A DNA stretch of 64,000 nt, taken from the NCBI RefSeq assembly GCF_004358325.1, contig NZ_CP037940.1, forward strand, positions 2,542,001-2,606,000, in the 5' to 3' direction. Origin of the DNA: Periweissella cryptocerci (GTDB lineage Bacteria > Bacillota > Bacilli > Lactobacillales > Lactobacillaceae). This document shows positions 34,784-44,400 of this stretch, in pieces (the first letter of the stretch is position 1; the number at the start of each line of letters is the position of its first letter). The position numbers were made by a program, and so were the translations under genes. Under the pieces are notes generated by a model. That model had not been told where the DNA came from, did no database searches, and saw nothing but the letters and a program-made list of their open reading frames with translations.

Positions 34784-36472
34784 GTGGAAGTTGTAACGAA
34801 GATTACGAACGTAGAATTCGGATCAATGGTTAATGCCGCCGCACATAAGTTAACCGAAAACGCTGAAAAGATTAATAAATTAAATGTTTTCCCAGTTCCA
34901 GATGGTGATACTGGTACAAACATGTCGCTTTCGATGAACAGTGGCGCGCAGTATGAACGTGATTCATTAGATACAACCATTGGTGCGTTAGCGCAAGCAA
35001 CTGCAAAAGGTTTGTTGATGGGTGCCCGGGGTAACTCTGGGGTTATCTTATCGCAAATTTTCCGTGGCTTTTCAAAGTCAGTTGAAGGTAAAGAAACTTT
35101 GTCTGCTCGTGAATTGGCTGATGCCTTCATGGCAGGTGCTGAAACTGCTTATAAGGCAGTCATGAAGCCAACTGAAGGTACAATTTTAACGGTTATCCGT
35201 GAAGCTGCAAGTGCAGCCAACAAGGAAGCCGCTAAGACTGATGATACCGTGCAATTAATGGGGACGACGCTTGAAGCTGCTGAAAAAGCGCTTGCTTCAA
35301 CGCCTGATTTGCTACCAGTTTTAAAAGAAGTCGGTGTTGTTGACTCCGGTGGTCAAGGACTAGTATTTGTCATCCAAGCCTTTTATGAAGCCTTATCCGG
35401 TGAAATTTCAGCTGATGATATTTATATTCCTGATAACGCTGAATTAGAAGAAATGGTGCAAAACCTGCATGCTGGTGCACAATCAAAATTGAACCCCGCA
35501 GATATTGAATTTGGCTATTGTACTGAAATCATGGTTCAAATCGCTAAGGGAACTACTTACGACCATAACTTTGATTATGATGAGTTCTACGCTCATTTGG
35601 CTGATTTAGGTGATTCATTGCTTGTGATTAACGACGAAGAAGTTGTTAAAGTCCACGTGCACACTGAAGATCCTGGTGAAGTGATTTCATGGGGAACGCA
35701 CTACGGTTCACTCGTCAAAGTAAAAGTTGACAACATGCGTGATCAACAACAAGCTGTGATTGATGCGCAACGTGATGAAGATCAACAAGCTGCCAAGGCA
35801 ACACCAAAGGAAACTCCTGAAATTGCGGTTTTAGCAGTTGCTTCTGGTGAAGGCTTGAAAGAATTGCTCTTGTCATCTGGTGCAACTACAATTGTTGAAG
35901 GTGGCCAAACGAATAATCCATCAACGGAAGATTTCGTCAAGGCGATTGAAGCTAGTGGTGCTAAAAAGGCCATTATTTTGCCTAATAACAGCAATATCTT
36001 TATGGCTGCGGAACAAGCAACCCAAGTGGCTGATGTTCCAGTTGAAGTTGTCCACACACGGACGGTTCAACAAGGGCTCTCAGCGTTGTTTGCTTTTAAC
36101 CCAGCAACTGATTTAGCGACAAATGTTGCCGGCATGGAAGAAAACATTAGCTTGGTAGTTTCTGGTTCAATCACAACTTCAATTCGTGATACCACACTTG
36201 GTGGTTTGGATATTCATGTTGGTGATTACATTGGAATTATCGACAAAGACATCGAAGTTGCGGCTGCTGATTTACAAGCTGCAAGTGTCCAAACAGTTCA
36301 AAAGATGGTTGATGACGATTCTGAAATCGTGACAATTTTCTTTGGTGAAGATGCGACTGAAGCTGACGCACAAACATTGGCTGATGCAATTACCGAAATT
36401 GATGATCAATTGGAAGTTGAAATCCACGAAGGTGGCCAACCAACTTATCCATTCTTGATTTCAGTTGAATAA
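34784..36472 (+). CDS. Fatty acid kinase catalytic subunit (FakA/YloV)
   Basis: DAK2-type kinase of 562 residues that, with a DegV-like FakB carrier, phosphorylates exogenous fatty acids. The N-terminal DhaL domain has NVFPVPDGDTGTNMSLSM (nucleotide and Mg2+ site) and GARGNSGVILSQIF. The middle has the HVHTEDPGE motif, and a C-terminal EDD-like domain completes it. GTG 34784 follows TAGGAGG. Its product acyl phosphate enters the route served by plsX, encoded 2.3 kb downstream. Confidence 0.92.
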   Translation: MEVVTKITNVEFGSMVNAAAHKLTENAEKINKLNVFPVPDGDTGTNMSLSMNSGAQYERDSLDTTIGALAQATAKGLLMGARGNSGVILSQIFRGFSKSVEGKETLSARELADAFMAGAETAYKAVMKPTEGTILTVIREAASAANKEAAKTDDTVQLMGTTLEAAEKALASTPDLLPVLKEVGVVDSGGQGLVFVIQAFYEALSGEISADDIYIPDNAELEEMVQNLHAGAQSKLNPADIEFGYCTEIMVQIAKGTTYDHNFDYDEFYAHLADLGDSLLVINDEEVVKVHVHTEDPGEVISWGTHYGSLVKVKVDNMRDQQQAVIDAQRDEDQQAAKATPKETPEIAVLAVASGEGLKELLLSSGATTIVEGGQTNNPSTEDFVKAIEASGAKKAIILPNNSNIFMAAEQATQVADVPVEVVHTRTVQQGLSALFAFNPATDLATNVAGMEENISLVVSGSITTSIRDTTLGGLDIHVGDYIGIIDKDIEVAAADLQAASVQTVQKMVDDDSEIVTIFFGEDATEADAQTLADAITEIDDQLEVEIHEGGQPTYPFLISVE

Positions 36473-36485
36473 GAGATAATTTATT

Positions 36486-36524
36486 AAAGTTCGCTAACAC
36501 GCGGTTGTGTTGGCGGACTTTTTT
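36486..36524 (+). terminator. Terminator after fakA
   Basis: AAAGTTCGCTAACAC and GTGTTGGCGGACTT pair, followed by T6. Confidence 0.9.
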
Positions 36525-36553
36525 GTCGATAATAACTACTCAAACAATTGTTC

Positions 36554-36605
36554 GTTTGGTATAATTAAACAAAGATAAAAAGGAACCGTGCGGGTATCCT
36601 TTTTC
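36554..36605 (+). promoter_or_regulatory. recG promoter with leader terminator-like hairpin
   Basis: An extended -10 TTTGGTATAAT (36555-36565) is followed by AAAAAGGA (36576-36583) that pairs with TCCTTTTT (36597-36604), with ACC/GGT inside. The hairpin ends in T5, like an intrinsic terminator at the start of the transcript, before the GTG at 36630. It may attenuate recG. Confidence 0.5.
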
Positions 36606-36629
36606 ACTAAGCAAAAGGAGGGTTCGACC

Positions 36630-38672
36630 GTGACTGAAACTAAATCATTAAGCGATAGTATTGCGGTACTCAGTGGCGTCGGGCCAAAACGTGAGAAAGC
36701 TTTAAATAATTTGGGGATTTTTACCATTTATGACCTGTTGGAATATTTTCCGTTCCGTTATGACGACTTGGCAGCAAAGATTCCATCGCAGACTGCTGAC
36801 GGCGAAAGAGTGACGTTTAAAGGTGTTGTCTCATCAGACCCGGTCCTTGTGCGTTTTGGTTTCAAGAAAGCCCGTGTGACGTTTAACATGCTGATTGAGC
36901 ATGAAAATATCAAGGTCGCATTCTTTAACCAGCCATGGATTCAAACCCAAATCGAACAAGGGCAAGAAGTCGGCATCAATGGGACCTATGACGCTAATCG
37001 CCAAAGCTTAGCTGCAGTCAAGCTAATTAAGGCTGATGAGGATGCACTAGCCGGTATTTATCCAGCTTCAAAGGAAGTGCATGCTAAAACGATTCATGAT
37101 TTAATTGAGCAAGCATTTGGTGGCTATCATCAGTATATTGAAAATTTATTACCCGCTAATTTACAGGAAAAATATAAATTGACGGATCGTTTAACAATGC
37201 TCCACGATATGCATTTTCCGGAAACACTTGAGGATGCTAAGGCCGCTAGACGCACGGCGGCTTTTGAAGAGTTCTTCTTGTTTCAGATGAATTTACAATT
37301 AGTTAAAATGGCCGACACTAAAAATCATGGGCGCGCAATTGAGTTTGATAATCATGCCGTGCAAGCATTCATCAGTACGTTGCCGTTCGAGCTAACCAAT
37401 GCGCAAAAGAAAGTCGTTAATGAAATTGCGTTTGATATTAAGCGGCCAATTCACATGAATCGCCTACTGCAAGGGGATGTGGGTTCTGGTAAAACAGTTG
37501 TCGCGGCAATTATTGCGTATGCAGCGCACACCGCTGGGATGCAAACTGCGATTATGGCGCCAACCGAAATTCTGGCGCAGCAACATGCGAAGGGCTTTGG
37601 TAAGTTTTTTGAAGCATTCCCAGATGTGCGTGTGGAATTAATAACTGGTTCAACTAAGGTTAAGGCACGTCGGCAAATTTTGGACGATTTAATGAATGGC
37701 GAAATCGATATGATTATCGGGACACACGCTTTGATTCAAGATGATATTGAATTTCATAATTTAGGCTTAGCGGTAATTGATGAACAACACCGGTTTGGGG
37801 TTAAGCAACGAGCGACTTTGCGTGAGAAGGGGATGAACCCTGATATTTTAGCAATGACAGCGACGCCGATTCCGCGGACACTTGCGATTACCGCATATGG
37901 TGAAATGGATGTATCAATTATTGATGAACTACCAGCAGGTCGTAAGCAGATTCAAACTCGCTGGTTAAAAACGGATGCCTTTGATCAAGCGGTGAGCTTT
38001 ATGAAATCACAAATTGATGAAGGCGCCCAAGCCTATGTGGTCACGCCCTTGATTGAAGAGTCAGAAGCGCTAGACGTGCAAAATGCGACCGCGATTTATG
38101 AAGATTTGGCACTGCATTTTCAGCCGGATATTAAAGTCGGCCTACTGCATGGTCGGATGAAAAATGATGAAAAAGCTGATGTCATGGCAAAATTCAAGGC
38201 AAATGAGTTTCAAGTCCTTGTGTCAACGACTGTGATTGAAGTTGGGGTCGATGTGCCCAATGCGACCGTGATGATGATTTTAGATGCTGATCGGTTTGGT
38301 TTAGCGCAACTGCACCAACTACGCGGTCGGGTCGGTCGGGGTGATAAGCAGTCGTATACGCTGTTGTTAGCTGATCCCAAGACCCAGTATGGTAAAGACC
38401 GCATGGATATTATGACTAAAACGAATAATGGTTTTGTACTCGCGCAAAAAGATTTAGAATTGCGGGGGCAAGGTGATATTCTGGGGAATAAACAGTCAGG
38501 GATGCCTGATTTTCGCGTCGGGGACCCTGTGGCTGACCTGAAAATGTTAGAAATTGCGCAACAAGAAGCAATTTATATTATTTCAGATCCCGATTGGGAG
38601 AGTGTTCAAAGTAACGCAGCTCTGGTACAATATTTATCAAATAGTCTGGCTAAATATCGGAATCTCGATTAA
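36630..38672 (+). CDS. recG: RecG, branch-migration helicase
   Basis: ATP-dependent DNA helicase of 680 residues that reverses stalled forks and migrates Holliday junctions. An N-terminal wedge OB domain binds the junction. Helicase motifs: GDVGSGKTVVAAI (Walker A), VIDEQHRFG (motif II), MTATPIPRT (motif III) and QLHQLRGRVGRG (motif VI). The true start is GTG 36630 behind AAAGGAGGG; the longer ORF begins inside the leader hairpin. It leads recG-plsX-acpP, a standard Firmicute cluster. Confidence 0.96.
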   Translation: MTETKSLSDSIAVLSGVGPKREKALNNLGIFTIYDLLEYFPFRYDDLAAKIPSQTADGERVTFKGVVSSDPVLVRFGFKKARVTFNMLIEHENIKVAFFNQPWIQTQIEQGQEVGINGTYDANRQSLAAVKLIKADEDALAGIYPASKEVHAKTIHDLIEQAFGGYHQYIENLLPANLQEKYKLTDRLTMLHDMHFPETLEDAKAARRTAAFEEFFLFQMNLQLVKMADTKNHGRAIEFDNHAVQAFISTLPFELTNAQKKVVNEIAFDIKRPIHMNRLLQGDVGSGKTVVAAIIAYAAHTAGMQTAIMAPTEILAQQHAKGFGKFFEAFPDVRVELITGSTKVKARRQILDDLMNGEIDMIIGTHALIQDDIEFHNLGLAVIDEQHRFGVKQRATLREKGMNPDILAMTATPIPRTLAITAYGEMDVSIIDELPAGRKQIQTRWLKTDAFDQAVSFMKSQIDEGAQAYVVTPLIEESEALDVQNATAIYEDLALHFQPDIKVGLLHGRMKNDEKADVMAKFKANEFQVLVSTTVIEVGVDVPNATVMMILDADRFGLAQLHQLRGRVGRGDKQSYTLLLADPKTQYGKDRMDIMTKTNNGFVLAQKDLELRGQGDILGNKQSGMPDFRVGDPVADLKMLEIAQQEAIYIISDPDWESVQSNAALVQYLSNSLAKYRNLD

Positions 38673-38693
38673 GTCACAAAAAAGGAAGTGTAC

Positions 38694-38763
38694 TGCAAAT
38701 ACGGGCGACTTTGTCAGGTGGTTAGCGTGGCGGAGCCGGAAGTAACGGTGTTTGCATGCATTA
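38694..38763 (+). promoter_or_regulatory. Structured segment before plsX
   Basis: TGCAAATAC (38695-38703) pairs with GTGTTTGCA closely before plsX. Inside are GAC-TTT-GTC and GTTA/TAAC enclosing GGC-GGA-GCC, giving a three-way fold in about 65 bases. It ends near the TGGAGAT ribosome site. FapR-type palindromes are not seen. Function unknown. Confidence 0.45.
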
Positions 38764-38778
38764 TGGAGATAAACAATC

Positions 38779-39825
38779 ATGAAAATTGCAGTTGATGCCA
38801 TGGGTGGCGACTTTGCCCCCTTGGAAATTGTTAAAGGTGTCGAATTAGCGCGTGACCAATTTACTGATATTGAATTTGAATTATTTGGTGACGAAAAACA
38901 AATCACAGCAATTTTGCAAAATAGTGACCGGGTTAACATTCATCATACCGATGTGACAATTGATATGGGAGAAGAACCAGTTAAGGCAATTCGACGTAAG
39001 AAGGATTCATCATTAGTATTGGCAGCTACGGCTGTGAAAAACGGTGAAGCCGATGCCTTCTTCTCTGCCGGAAATACTGGTGCCGTGTTAGCCGCCGGAA
39101 TCTTTGTGATTGGTCGGATTAAAGGGATTGACCGCCCGGGGTTAGCGACAGTACTACCTAACTTGTCTGGCAAAGGTGATCATGAATATTTCGTGATGAT
39201 GGACATGGGCGCAAATGCTGAATCTAAGCCAGCGCACTTATACCAATATGGCTTCTTGGGCGACTTTTACGCTGAGAAGATGTTAGGTTATACTAAACCG
39301 ACTGTTGGTTTGTTAAACCTTGGGACTGAAGAAGATAAGGGTGATGCGGTTCACAAGGAAGCATGGCAATTACTTAACGGTTCCGATACGTTAAACTTTA
39401 TTGGTAATGTCGAAGCCCGCGAATTGTTGAATGGGGCAGCTGATGTCGTAGTGACCGATGGTTCAAACGGGAATACCGCTTTGAAGGCCATCGAAGGAAC
39501 GGCATTAACGATGTTGAAGATGATTAAAGCCGCCATCATGGAAAATGGGGTCACAGCTAAAATCGGTGGCGCCTTACTGAAGCCAGCTTTGAAGGGCTTG
39601 CAAGGCAAACTTGATTATAGTAAAGCTGGTGGGGCTGTGATTCTTGGTGTGAACGCACCAGTTGTTAAGACCCATGGTTCAGCGAAGGCGGAAGCGGTGT
39701 CAAATACATTTGCCCAGATTCACCAGATGATTACTAGTAACCTCGTCCCCGATATTCAAGCATACGTGGCCGCACACAAAGACGATTTAAGTGCAAAACA
39801 ACTTGATGCTGAACAAGACAATTAA
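38779..39825 (+). CDS. plsX: PlsX, phosphate acyltransferase
   Basis: Makes acyl phosphate from acyl-ACP for phosphatidic acid synthesis, 348 residues. MKIAVDAMGGDFAPLEIVKG, AFFSAGNTGAVLAAG and NIGxEDxKG-like LNLGTEEDKGD are family motifs. ATG 38779 follows TGGAGAT. acpP is 20 bases downstream, and recG upstream, so lipid and replication genes share an operon as in Bacillus. fakA upstream offers an alternative acyl-phosphate source. Confidence 0.95.
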   Translation: MKIAVDAMGGDFAPLEIVKGVELARDQFTDIEFELFGDEKQITAILQNSDRVNIHHTDVTIDMGEEPVKAIRRKKDSSLVLAATAVKNGEADAFFSAGNTGAVLAAGIFVIGRIKGIDRPGLATVLPNLSGKGDHEYFVMMDMGANAESKPAHLYQYGFLGDFYAEKMLGYTKPTVGLLNLGTEEDKGDAVHKEAWQLLNGSDTLNFIGNVEARELLNGAADVVVTDGSNGNTALKAIEGTALTMLKMIKAAIMENGVTAKIGGALLKPALKGLQGKLDYSKAGGAVILGVNAPVVKTHGSAKAEAVSNTFAQIHQMITSNLVPDIQAYVAAHKDDLSAKQLDAEQDN

Positions 39826-39845
39826 GAAAAAGGAAACCAGATAAA

Positions 39846-40097
39846 ATGACTAAAGAAGATATTTACAACTCAATCGCCGATTCAATTGCGGAACAGTTTA
39901 ACTTAAAGCGTGAAGATATTAAACCAGAATTAAATTTTTTGAAGGATATTGATGCTGATTCAATTGATTTCGTTGAATTAGTCCTCGACCTTGAAGACCA
40001 CTTTGACATTGAAATTTCGGATGAAGATGCCGAAAAATTGATTACTTTGCAAAACACAGTGGATTATATCGCTGCCAAAAAAGGCATCACAGCATAA
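39846..40097 (+). CDS. acpP: Acyl carrier protein
   Basis: Acidic four-helix carrier protein of 83 residues. The phosphopantetheine serine is S39 in DADSIDF (most relatives have DSLD). It carries acyl chains for PlsX. ATG 39846 follows AAAGGAAACC. The nearest downstream terminator lies at 40518-40550, so the mRNA should run through repeat R4. Confidence 0.93.
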   Translation: MTKEDIYNSIADSIAEQFNLKREDIKPELNFLKDIDADSIDFVELVLDLEDHFDIEISDEDAEKLITLQNTVDYIAAKKGITA

Positions 40098-40117
40098 TAT
40101 TGTTTGACGCGAAAAAC

Positions 40118-40515
40118 GGCTCTATTCCGTCTGACGTGGAATTTATAAAATGTGATGAGATGTATGATGACACTGCGCTAGATAAGTGTGAAATTATTGA
40201 TTACCGCTAAACTTGCAGCGACAAGGATTACGGCATATTACTAGTCAGACTGCCTACTCAAACTAACGAAGAGGCTGGAACCGGTCTGGACTTTAGCTCG
40301 CACCGTGATGGCATAATCAGTAACGGGTTTCGTTACTGATTATGGATTTGTGAAGATGGTTACCGCGTTAGCGAACCAAGCTTCGCAAACATTTGAAGAC
40401 CGCACTGTGGCTTCAAATGCTTGTCTTCCATCACGGTGTCCAGACTGGTTCCGGCCTCGTAGTGGGAATCAAGCTGAGACTCATATCCAAATTCAACGCT
40501 AGAAAAATTTTAGCC
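40118..40515. repeat. Intergenic repeat copy R4 (core, inverted)
   Basis: The left end GGCTCTATTCCGTCTGACGT and the right end CAACGCTAGAAAAATTTTAG (then CC) are imperfect inverses. Relative to R1 and R2, the core and its junctions are in reverse: CTAACGAAG on the left equals the complement of CTTCGTTAG, and CGTAGTGG on the right equals that of CCACTACG. It lies between acpP and its terminator. Confidence 0.78.
40272..40457 (-). ncRNA. Folded core of repeat R4
   Basis: The 20-base ends 40272-40291 and 40438-40457 pair fully (18 Watson-Crick, two G-U), although their sequence is unrelated to the R1/R2 closing stem. Inside, CACCGTGATGG pairs with CCATCACGGTG. CATTTGAAG (40390-40398) pairs with CTTCAAATG (40411-40419), and the loop on the minus strand reads CCACAGTGCGGT. 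Further hairpins are GGTTACCGCG/CGCGAACC-like and CATAATCAGTAACG/CGTTACTGATTATG. The strand is set by the conserved loop. Confidence 0.58.
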
Positions 40516-40517
40516 CG

Positions 40518-40550
40518 AAAAACCAGTGCTTAATTGTGCTGGTTTTTCTT
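40518..40550 (+). terminator. Terminator after R4 (acpP operon)
   Basis: AAAAACCAG pairs with CTGGTTTTT, with TGC/GTG extending the stem, followed by T. Confidence 0.8.
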
Positions 40551-40704
40551 TATATCTTGGAGCGCCATTTCGTGGGATTAAGTGCCTTAAAAGTACTGTA
40601 ATGGGGTATAATGGAGAGTACGAAATTTATATAAATGGTGATTTAATCAAATCTGATGACCTGTGAATTCAGCGATTAAAAAAATCCAGTTAAAGGGGCA
40701 AGTT

Positions 40705-41406
40705 ATGTTAGAAGAATTACAAGCACAGTTGAAAGCTGATTTTAACATTGCTTTTAATAAACCGACTTTGTTAGTCGAAGCATTTACGCAAGGAAATTAT
40801 TTGAATGAGCACCCCCATTTTGGTGGGCGTGATTATCAACGCTTAGAATTCCTTGGTGATTCAGTGATGCAACTATCGACTGCTGAATATCTTTTCAAGA
40901 AATACCCACTTTGGGATGAAGGCCGGTTGACTGAATTGCGGATTGCCATGGTGCAAACCCGTTCATTTGCATATTTAGCCCGGGAACTTGCATTTGATAA
41001 ATACATTTTGCTGGGTCATGGTGAAGAATTAAACGGGGCACGTAACCGTGATTCCTTGCTGGAAGATGTCTGGGAAGCCTTTATTGGTGCGTTATATCTT
41101 GACCAAGGCCACGCAACGGTGCAAGCATTTTTGCAACAACAAATGTTCAAAAAAATCGATGAAGGTTTTTTTGACCAGTTCATTGACTATAAGAGCAAGC
41201 TCCAAGAATTACTGCAAAAACGTGGTAGCGTGCAGATTAAATACCAAAAGCTCAGCGAGACTGAATCTGGTACTGACAATAGCCAAATTTTTAAAGTGGC
41301 CGTTGAAGTTAATAGGCAAGTCCTAGCGATGGGCAGTGGTTCCTCAATTAAAAATGCTGAAAAAATGGCAGCACGTTTAGCATATCAACAATTACAACAA
41401 AAGTAG
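40705..41406 (+). CDS. rnc: Ribonuclease III
   Basis: Double-strand-specific RNase of 234 residues that processes rRNA and other folded RNAs. The signature RLEFLGDSVMQLSTAEYLF (about 47-65) holds the catalytic acidic residues, and EDVWEAFIGALYLDQG completes the site. A C-terminal dsRNA-binding domain follows. The true start is ATG 40705 after AAAGGGG; the longer ORF from 40663 lacks a ribosome site. A TATAAT -10 lies at 40607-40612. smc follows within 10 bases. Confidence 0.96.
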   Translation: MLEELQAQLKADFNIAFNKPTLLVEAFTQGNYLNEHPHFGGRDYQRLEFLGDSVMQLSTAEYLFKKYPLWDEGRLTELRIAMVQTRSFAYLARELAFDKYILLGHGEELNGARNRDSLLEDVWEAFIGALYLDQGHATVQAFLQQQMFKKIDEGFFDQFIDYKSKLQELLQKRGSVQIKYQKLSETESGTDNSQIFKVAVEVNRQVLAMGSGSSIKNAEKMAARLAYQQLQQK

Positions 41407-41414
41407 GATTGGTA

Positions 41415-44400
41415 ATGAAACTCAAATCTTTGGAAATTAGCGGCTTTAAATCGTTCGCTGATAAAACAAAAATTGAATTTATGCCGGGGATGACCGGGAT
41501 TGTCGGACCAAATGGGTCGGGTAAATCAAACATCATTGAAGCCATTCGTTGGGTCATGGGGGAACAATCCGCCAAGGGCTTGCGTGGGGACAAGATGCAG
41601 GATGTCATCTTCGGTGGGACAAGCAAGCGTAGTCCACTCAACCGGGCGGAAGTTTCGATTGTCTTTGATAATAGTGATCACTATTTGAAGACGGATTGGA
41701 GTGAAATTCGCTTGACGCGCCGCCTATATCGTTCTGGTGAATCGAATTATCAGATTAACGGTCAAGACGTGCGCTTGCGTGATATTTTAGAATTGTTCAT
41801 GGATTCTGGCCTGGGACGGGAAAGTTTTTCAATTATTTCCCAAGGCCGGGTGGAAGCCATTTTTAATTCTAAGCCTGAAGACCGGCGCGCAATTATTGAA
41901 GAAGTTGCCGGGGTGTTCAAATACAAAACGAATAAAGAACGGGCGGAACGTGAATTACGCCAAACGCAAGATAACTTAGATCGGGTGCAAGACATCATGG
42001 CTGAAATTGGTGGCCGGGTGGAACCATTAGCACAGCAATCGGCTTTGGCTCAAGATTATTTGGCTGAAAAAGCACAATACGACCGCTTGGAAAAATCGCG
42101 ATTGGTAATTGAAATTGCCGATAATCGGGAAGCAAAGCAAGGTGTGGATGCGCGTGTCCGTATTTTAGAAAATGTCGTGAAGAAACACGAAACAGCAGTT
42201 GCGGGGCAAACAGAGCGATTGCAGACATTAAAACAAGAACGGACTGCGTTGGAATTAAAGCGCGATGAGTTACAGCAGAAGCTAGTGCAATACGCGCAAG
42301 CTAAGGAACGCTTGCAAGGTTTACAAAATGTGAATGCGGAACGTGACCAAAATCGGACGGCCACGGTTCAGGAAGTATCTAGTCAACTAGAAGCAGTTAC
42401 GACTAACTTAACGGCGACGGTCGCAGAGTTAGCAACTAAGCAAACTGAACTGGCCGAACAAGCGCAAGCCGTTGAAAACGTGAACGCTGAAGTTGCTGAA
42501 TTGACCGGTCAGACCGTTGCCGAACGGGTTGCCCAGTTACGTAAAACATTGCAACAAGAACAAAATAATTACGTTGAGTTGTTGCAACGGCAAGCATCAC
42601 TGCATAATGAAAAGCAAAATTTGGAACGCAACGCGCAACAGTCATCTCAAGCCCAAGTTGGTTTGACGCAGCGTTTAGCCACGGCGCAAGCCCGCCTCGC
42701 TGAAAGTGCCACGGAATTAGCGGATTTGGAAGCACAGCTAGCAACCGCTAAGGAAACGCAAACGACGCGGACGAAAGAATTTGATACGGTTACAGCAGAG
42801 TATAAACAAGCTAAAACCGCTGAACAAAAAGTCCGTCAAGCTTGGTATGATGGGCTTGGTTTAACGAAGCAAGCGCAAGCACGGTTAGAATCGTTGCAAA
42901 ACATGGGAAATGAGTATACCGGGTTCTATCAAGGTGTGCGGAACTTGATGAAGCATAAAGCTAATTTTCCGGGCATTGAAGGGGTTGTGGCTGAATTGAT
43001 TTCAGTGCCAACCAATTACAATAAGGCAATTGAAACCGCATTAGGAGCCGCCCTCCAACAAGTAGTTGTGGATAACGAACAGACTGCTAAAAATGCCGTT
43101 AAGTTCTTAACCCAACAACGCTTAGGGCGGGTAACTTTCTTACCACGTAATGTCATCAAAGCCCGAAGCCTCGGAGATAACCAAGTCCAAGCAATTCAAG
43201 GATTAACCGGTTATGTCGGGGTTGCTAGTAGCTTAGTGAAGGTTGAGGCGAAATACAGCACAATTGTTGAAAGCTTGCTAGGAACTGTTGTGATTGCGGA
43301 TAATTTAGACAATGCCACGGCGATTGCGCGTGTGGGCCAACATCGTTTCCGGATTGTGACACTTGATGGGCAAGTCATTAACCCCGGTGGTTCAATTACC
43401 GGTGGAGCTCAACGCAATGATCAAAATGGTTTGTTAAGTCAAAAAGCCGAGATTGAGAAATTGCAAACGGCCGTTAAAACCATGGAAGCTGAGTTGTTGA
43501 CGCAAGAACAACAAGTCCGTGATTTGACGAATAAGTTAGAAACTTTAACTGAGGATGGTAGTCAATTACGTGAAGTCGTTGCTCAAGCGAACGAACACGT
43601 GCAAGTTTTGACAAGTCAGTGCAAGTTAGCCAGCACGAGTCATGAACAATTAGCCCGCCAAGTTCAAGCATTGCAATATGAACAAGGTCATGCCAATGAT
43701 TCTGCTAGCGACTACGAAAAAGAAGTTGCCCAAAATGTTGCCGACACGCAACAAGTGGCACAAGACTTGTTAGCTAGCCAAGCAAAGAGCACCACGCTCG
43801 AAACCCAAATCGACGAGTTAAGTGAAAATCAATCAGCAATTGCTGAGCAGATTCAAACAAAACGGGAATGGTTAGCTGCTAAGCGTGCCACATATAATGC
43901 CTTAGCGAGTCAAGTTAATCAATTGAAGCAACAAGTTAGTCAATTAGAACGCCAAAAAGATACATTAGCGGAACGCTTGGAATTATTAACGGCGAACGTT
44001 GATGATTTATATACGGCTAGCCAAAATGCGCAAGCTGATTTGGTCAAGACGACCGCCGCATATGAAGCCGCCCAAATTCAAACGAGTGAAGTCCGCGAAA
44101 AGTTGCTTAAACTCAATACGGTTATTACTAGCCAAGAAGATGAGTCAACTAAACTAGCCACCTTACAACGCGAAAGCTTGCAAGAAATGAATGATTTGCG
44201 GGCCCAACAAGCACGTTTGGCGACATTACTTGACCAAGCGATGAACCAGTTGAATGAAAATTATGCACTCTCGTTAGTTGAAGCTCGTGCCGAAGTTGCC
44301 GATATGGATATGCCGGTTGAAGAAATTCGGGTGCAGTTGAAGCTCATCAAACGTGGGTTGGATGAAATCGGCGATGTTAACATCGGAGCGATTGAAGAAT

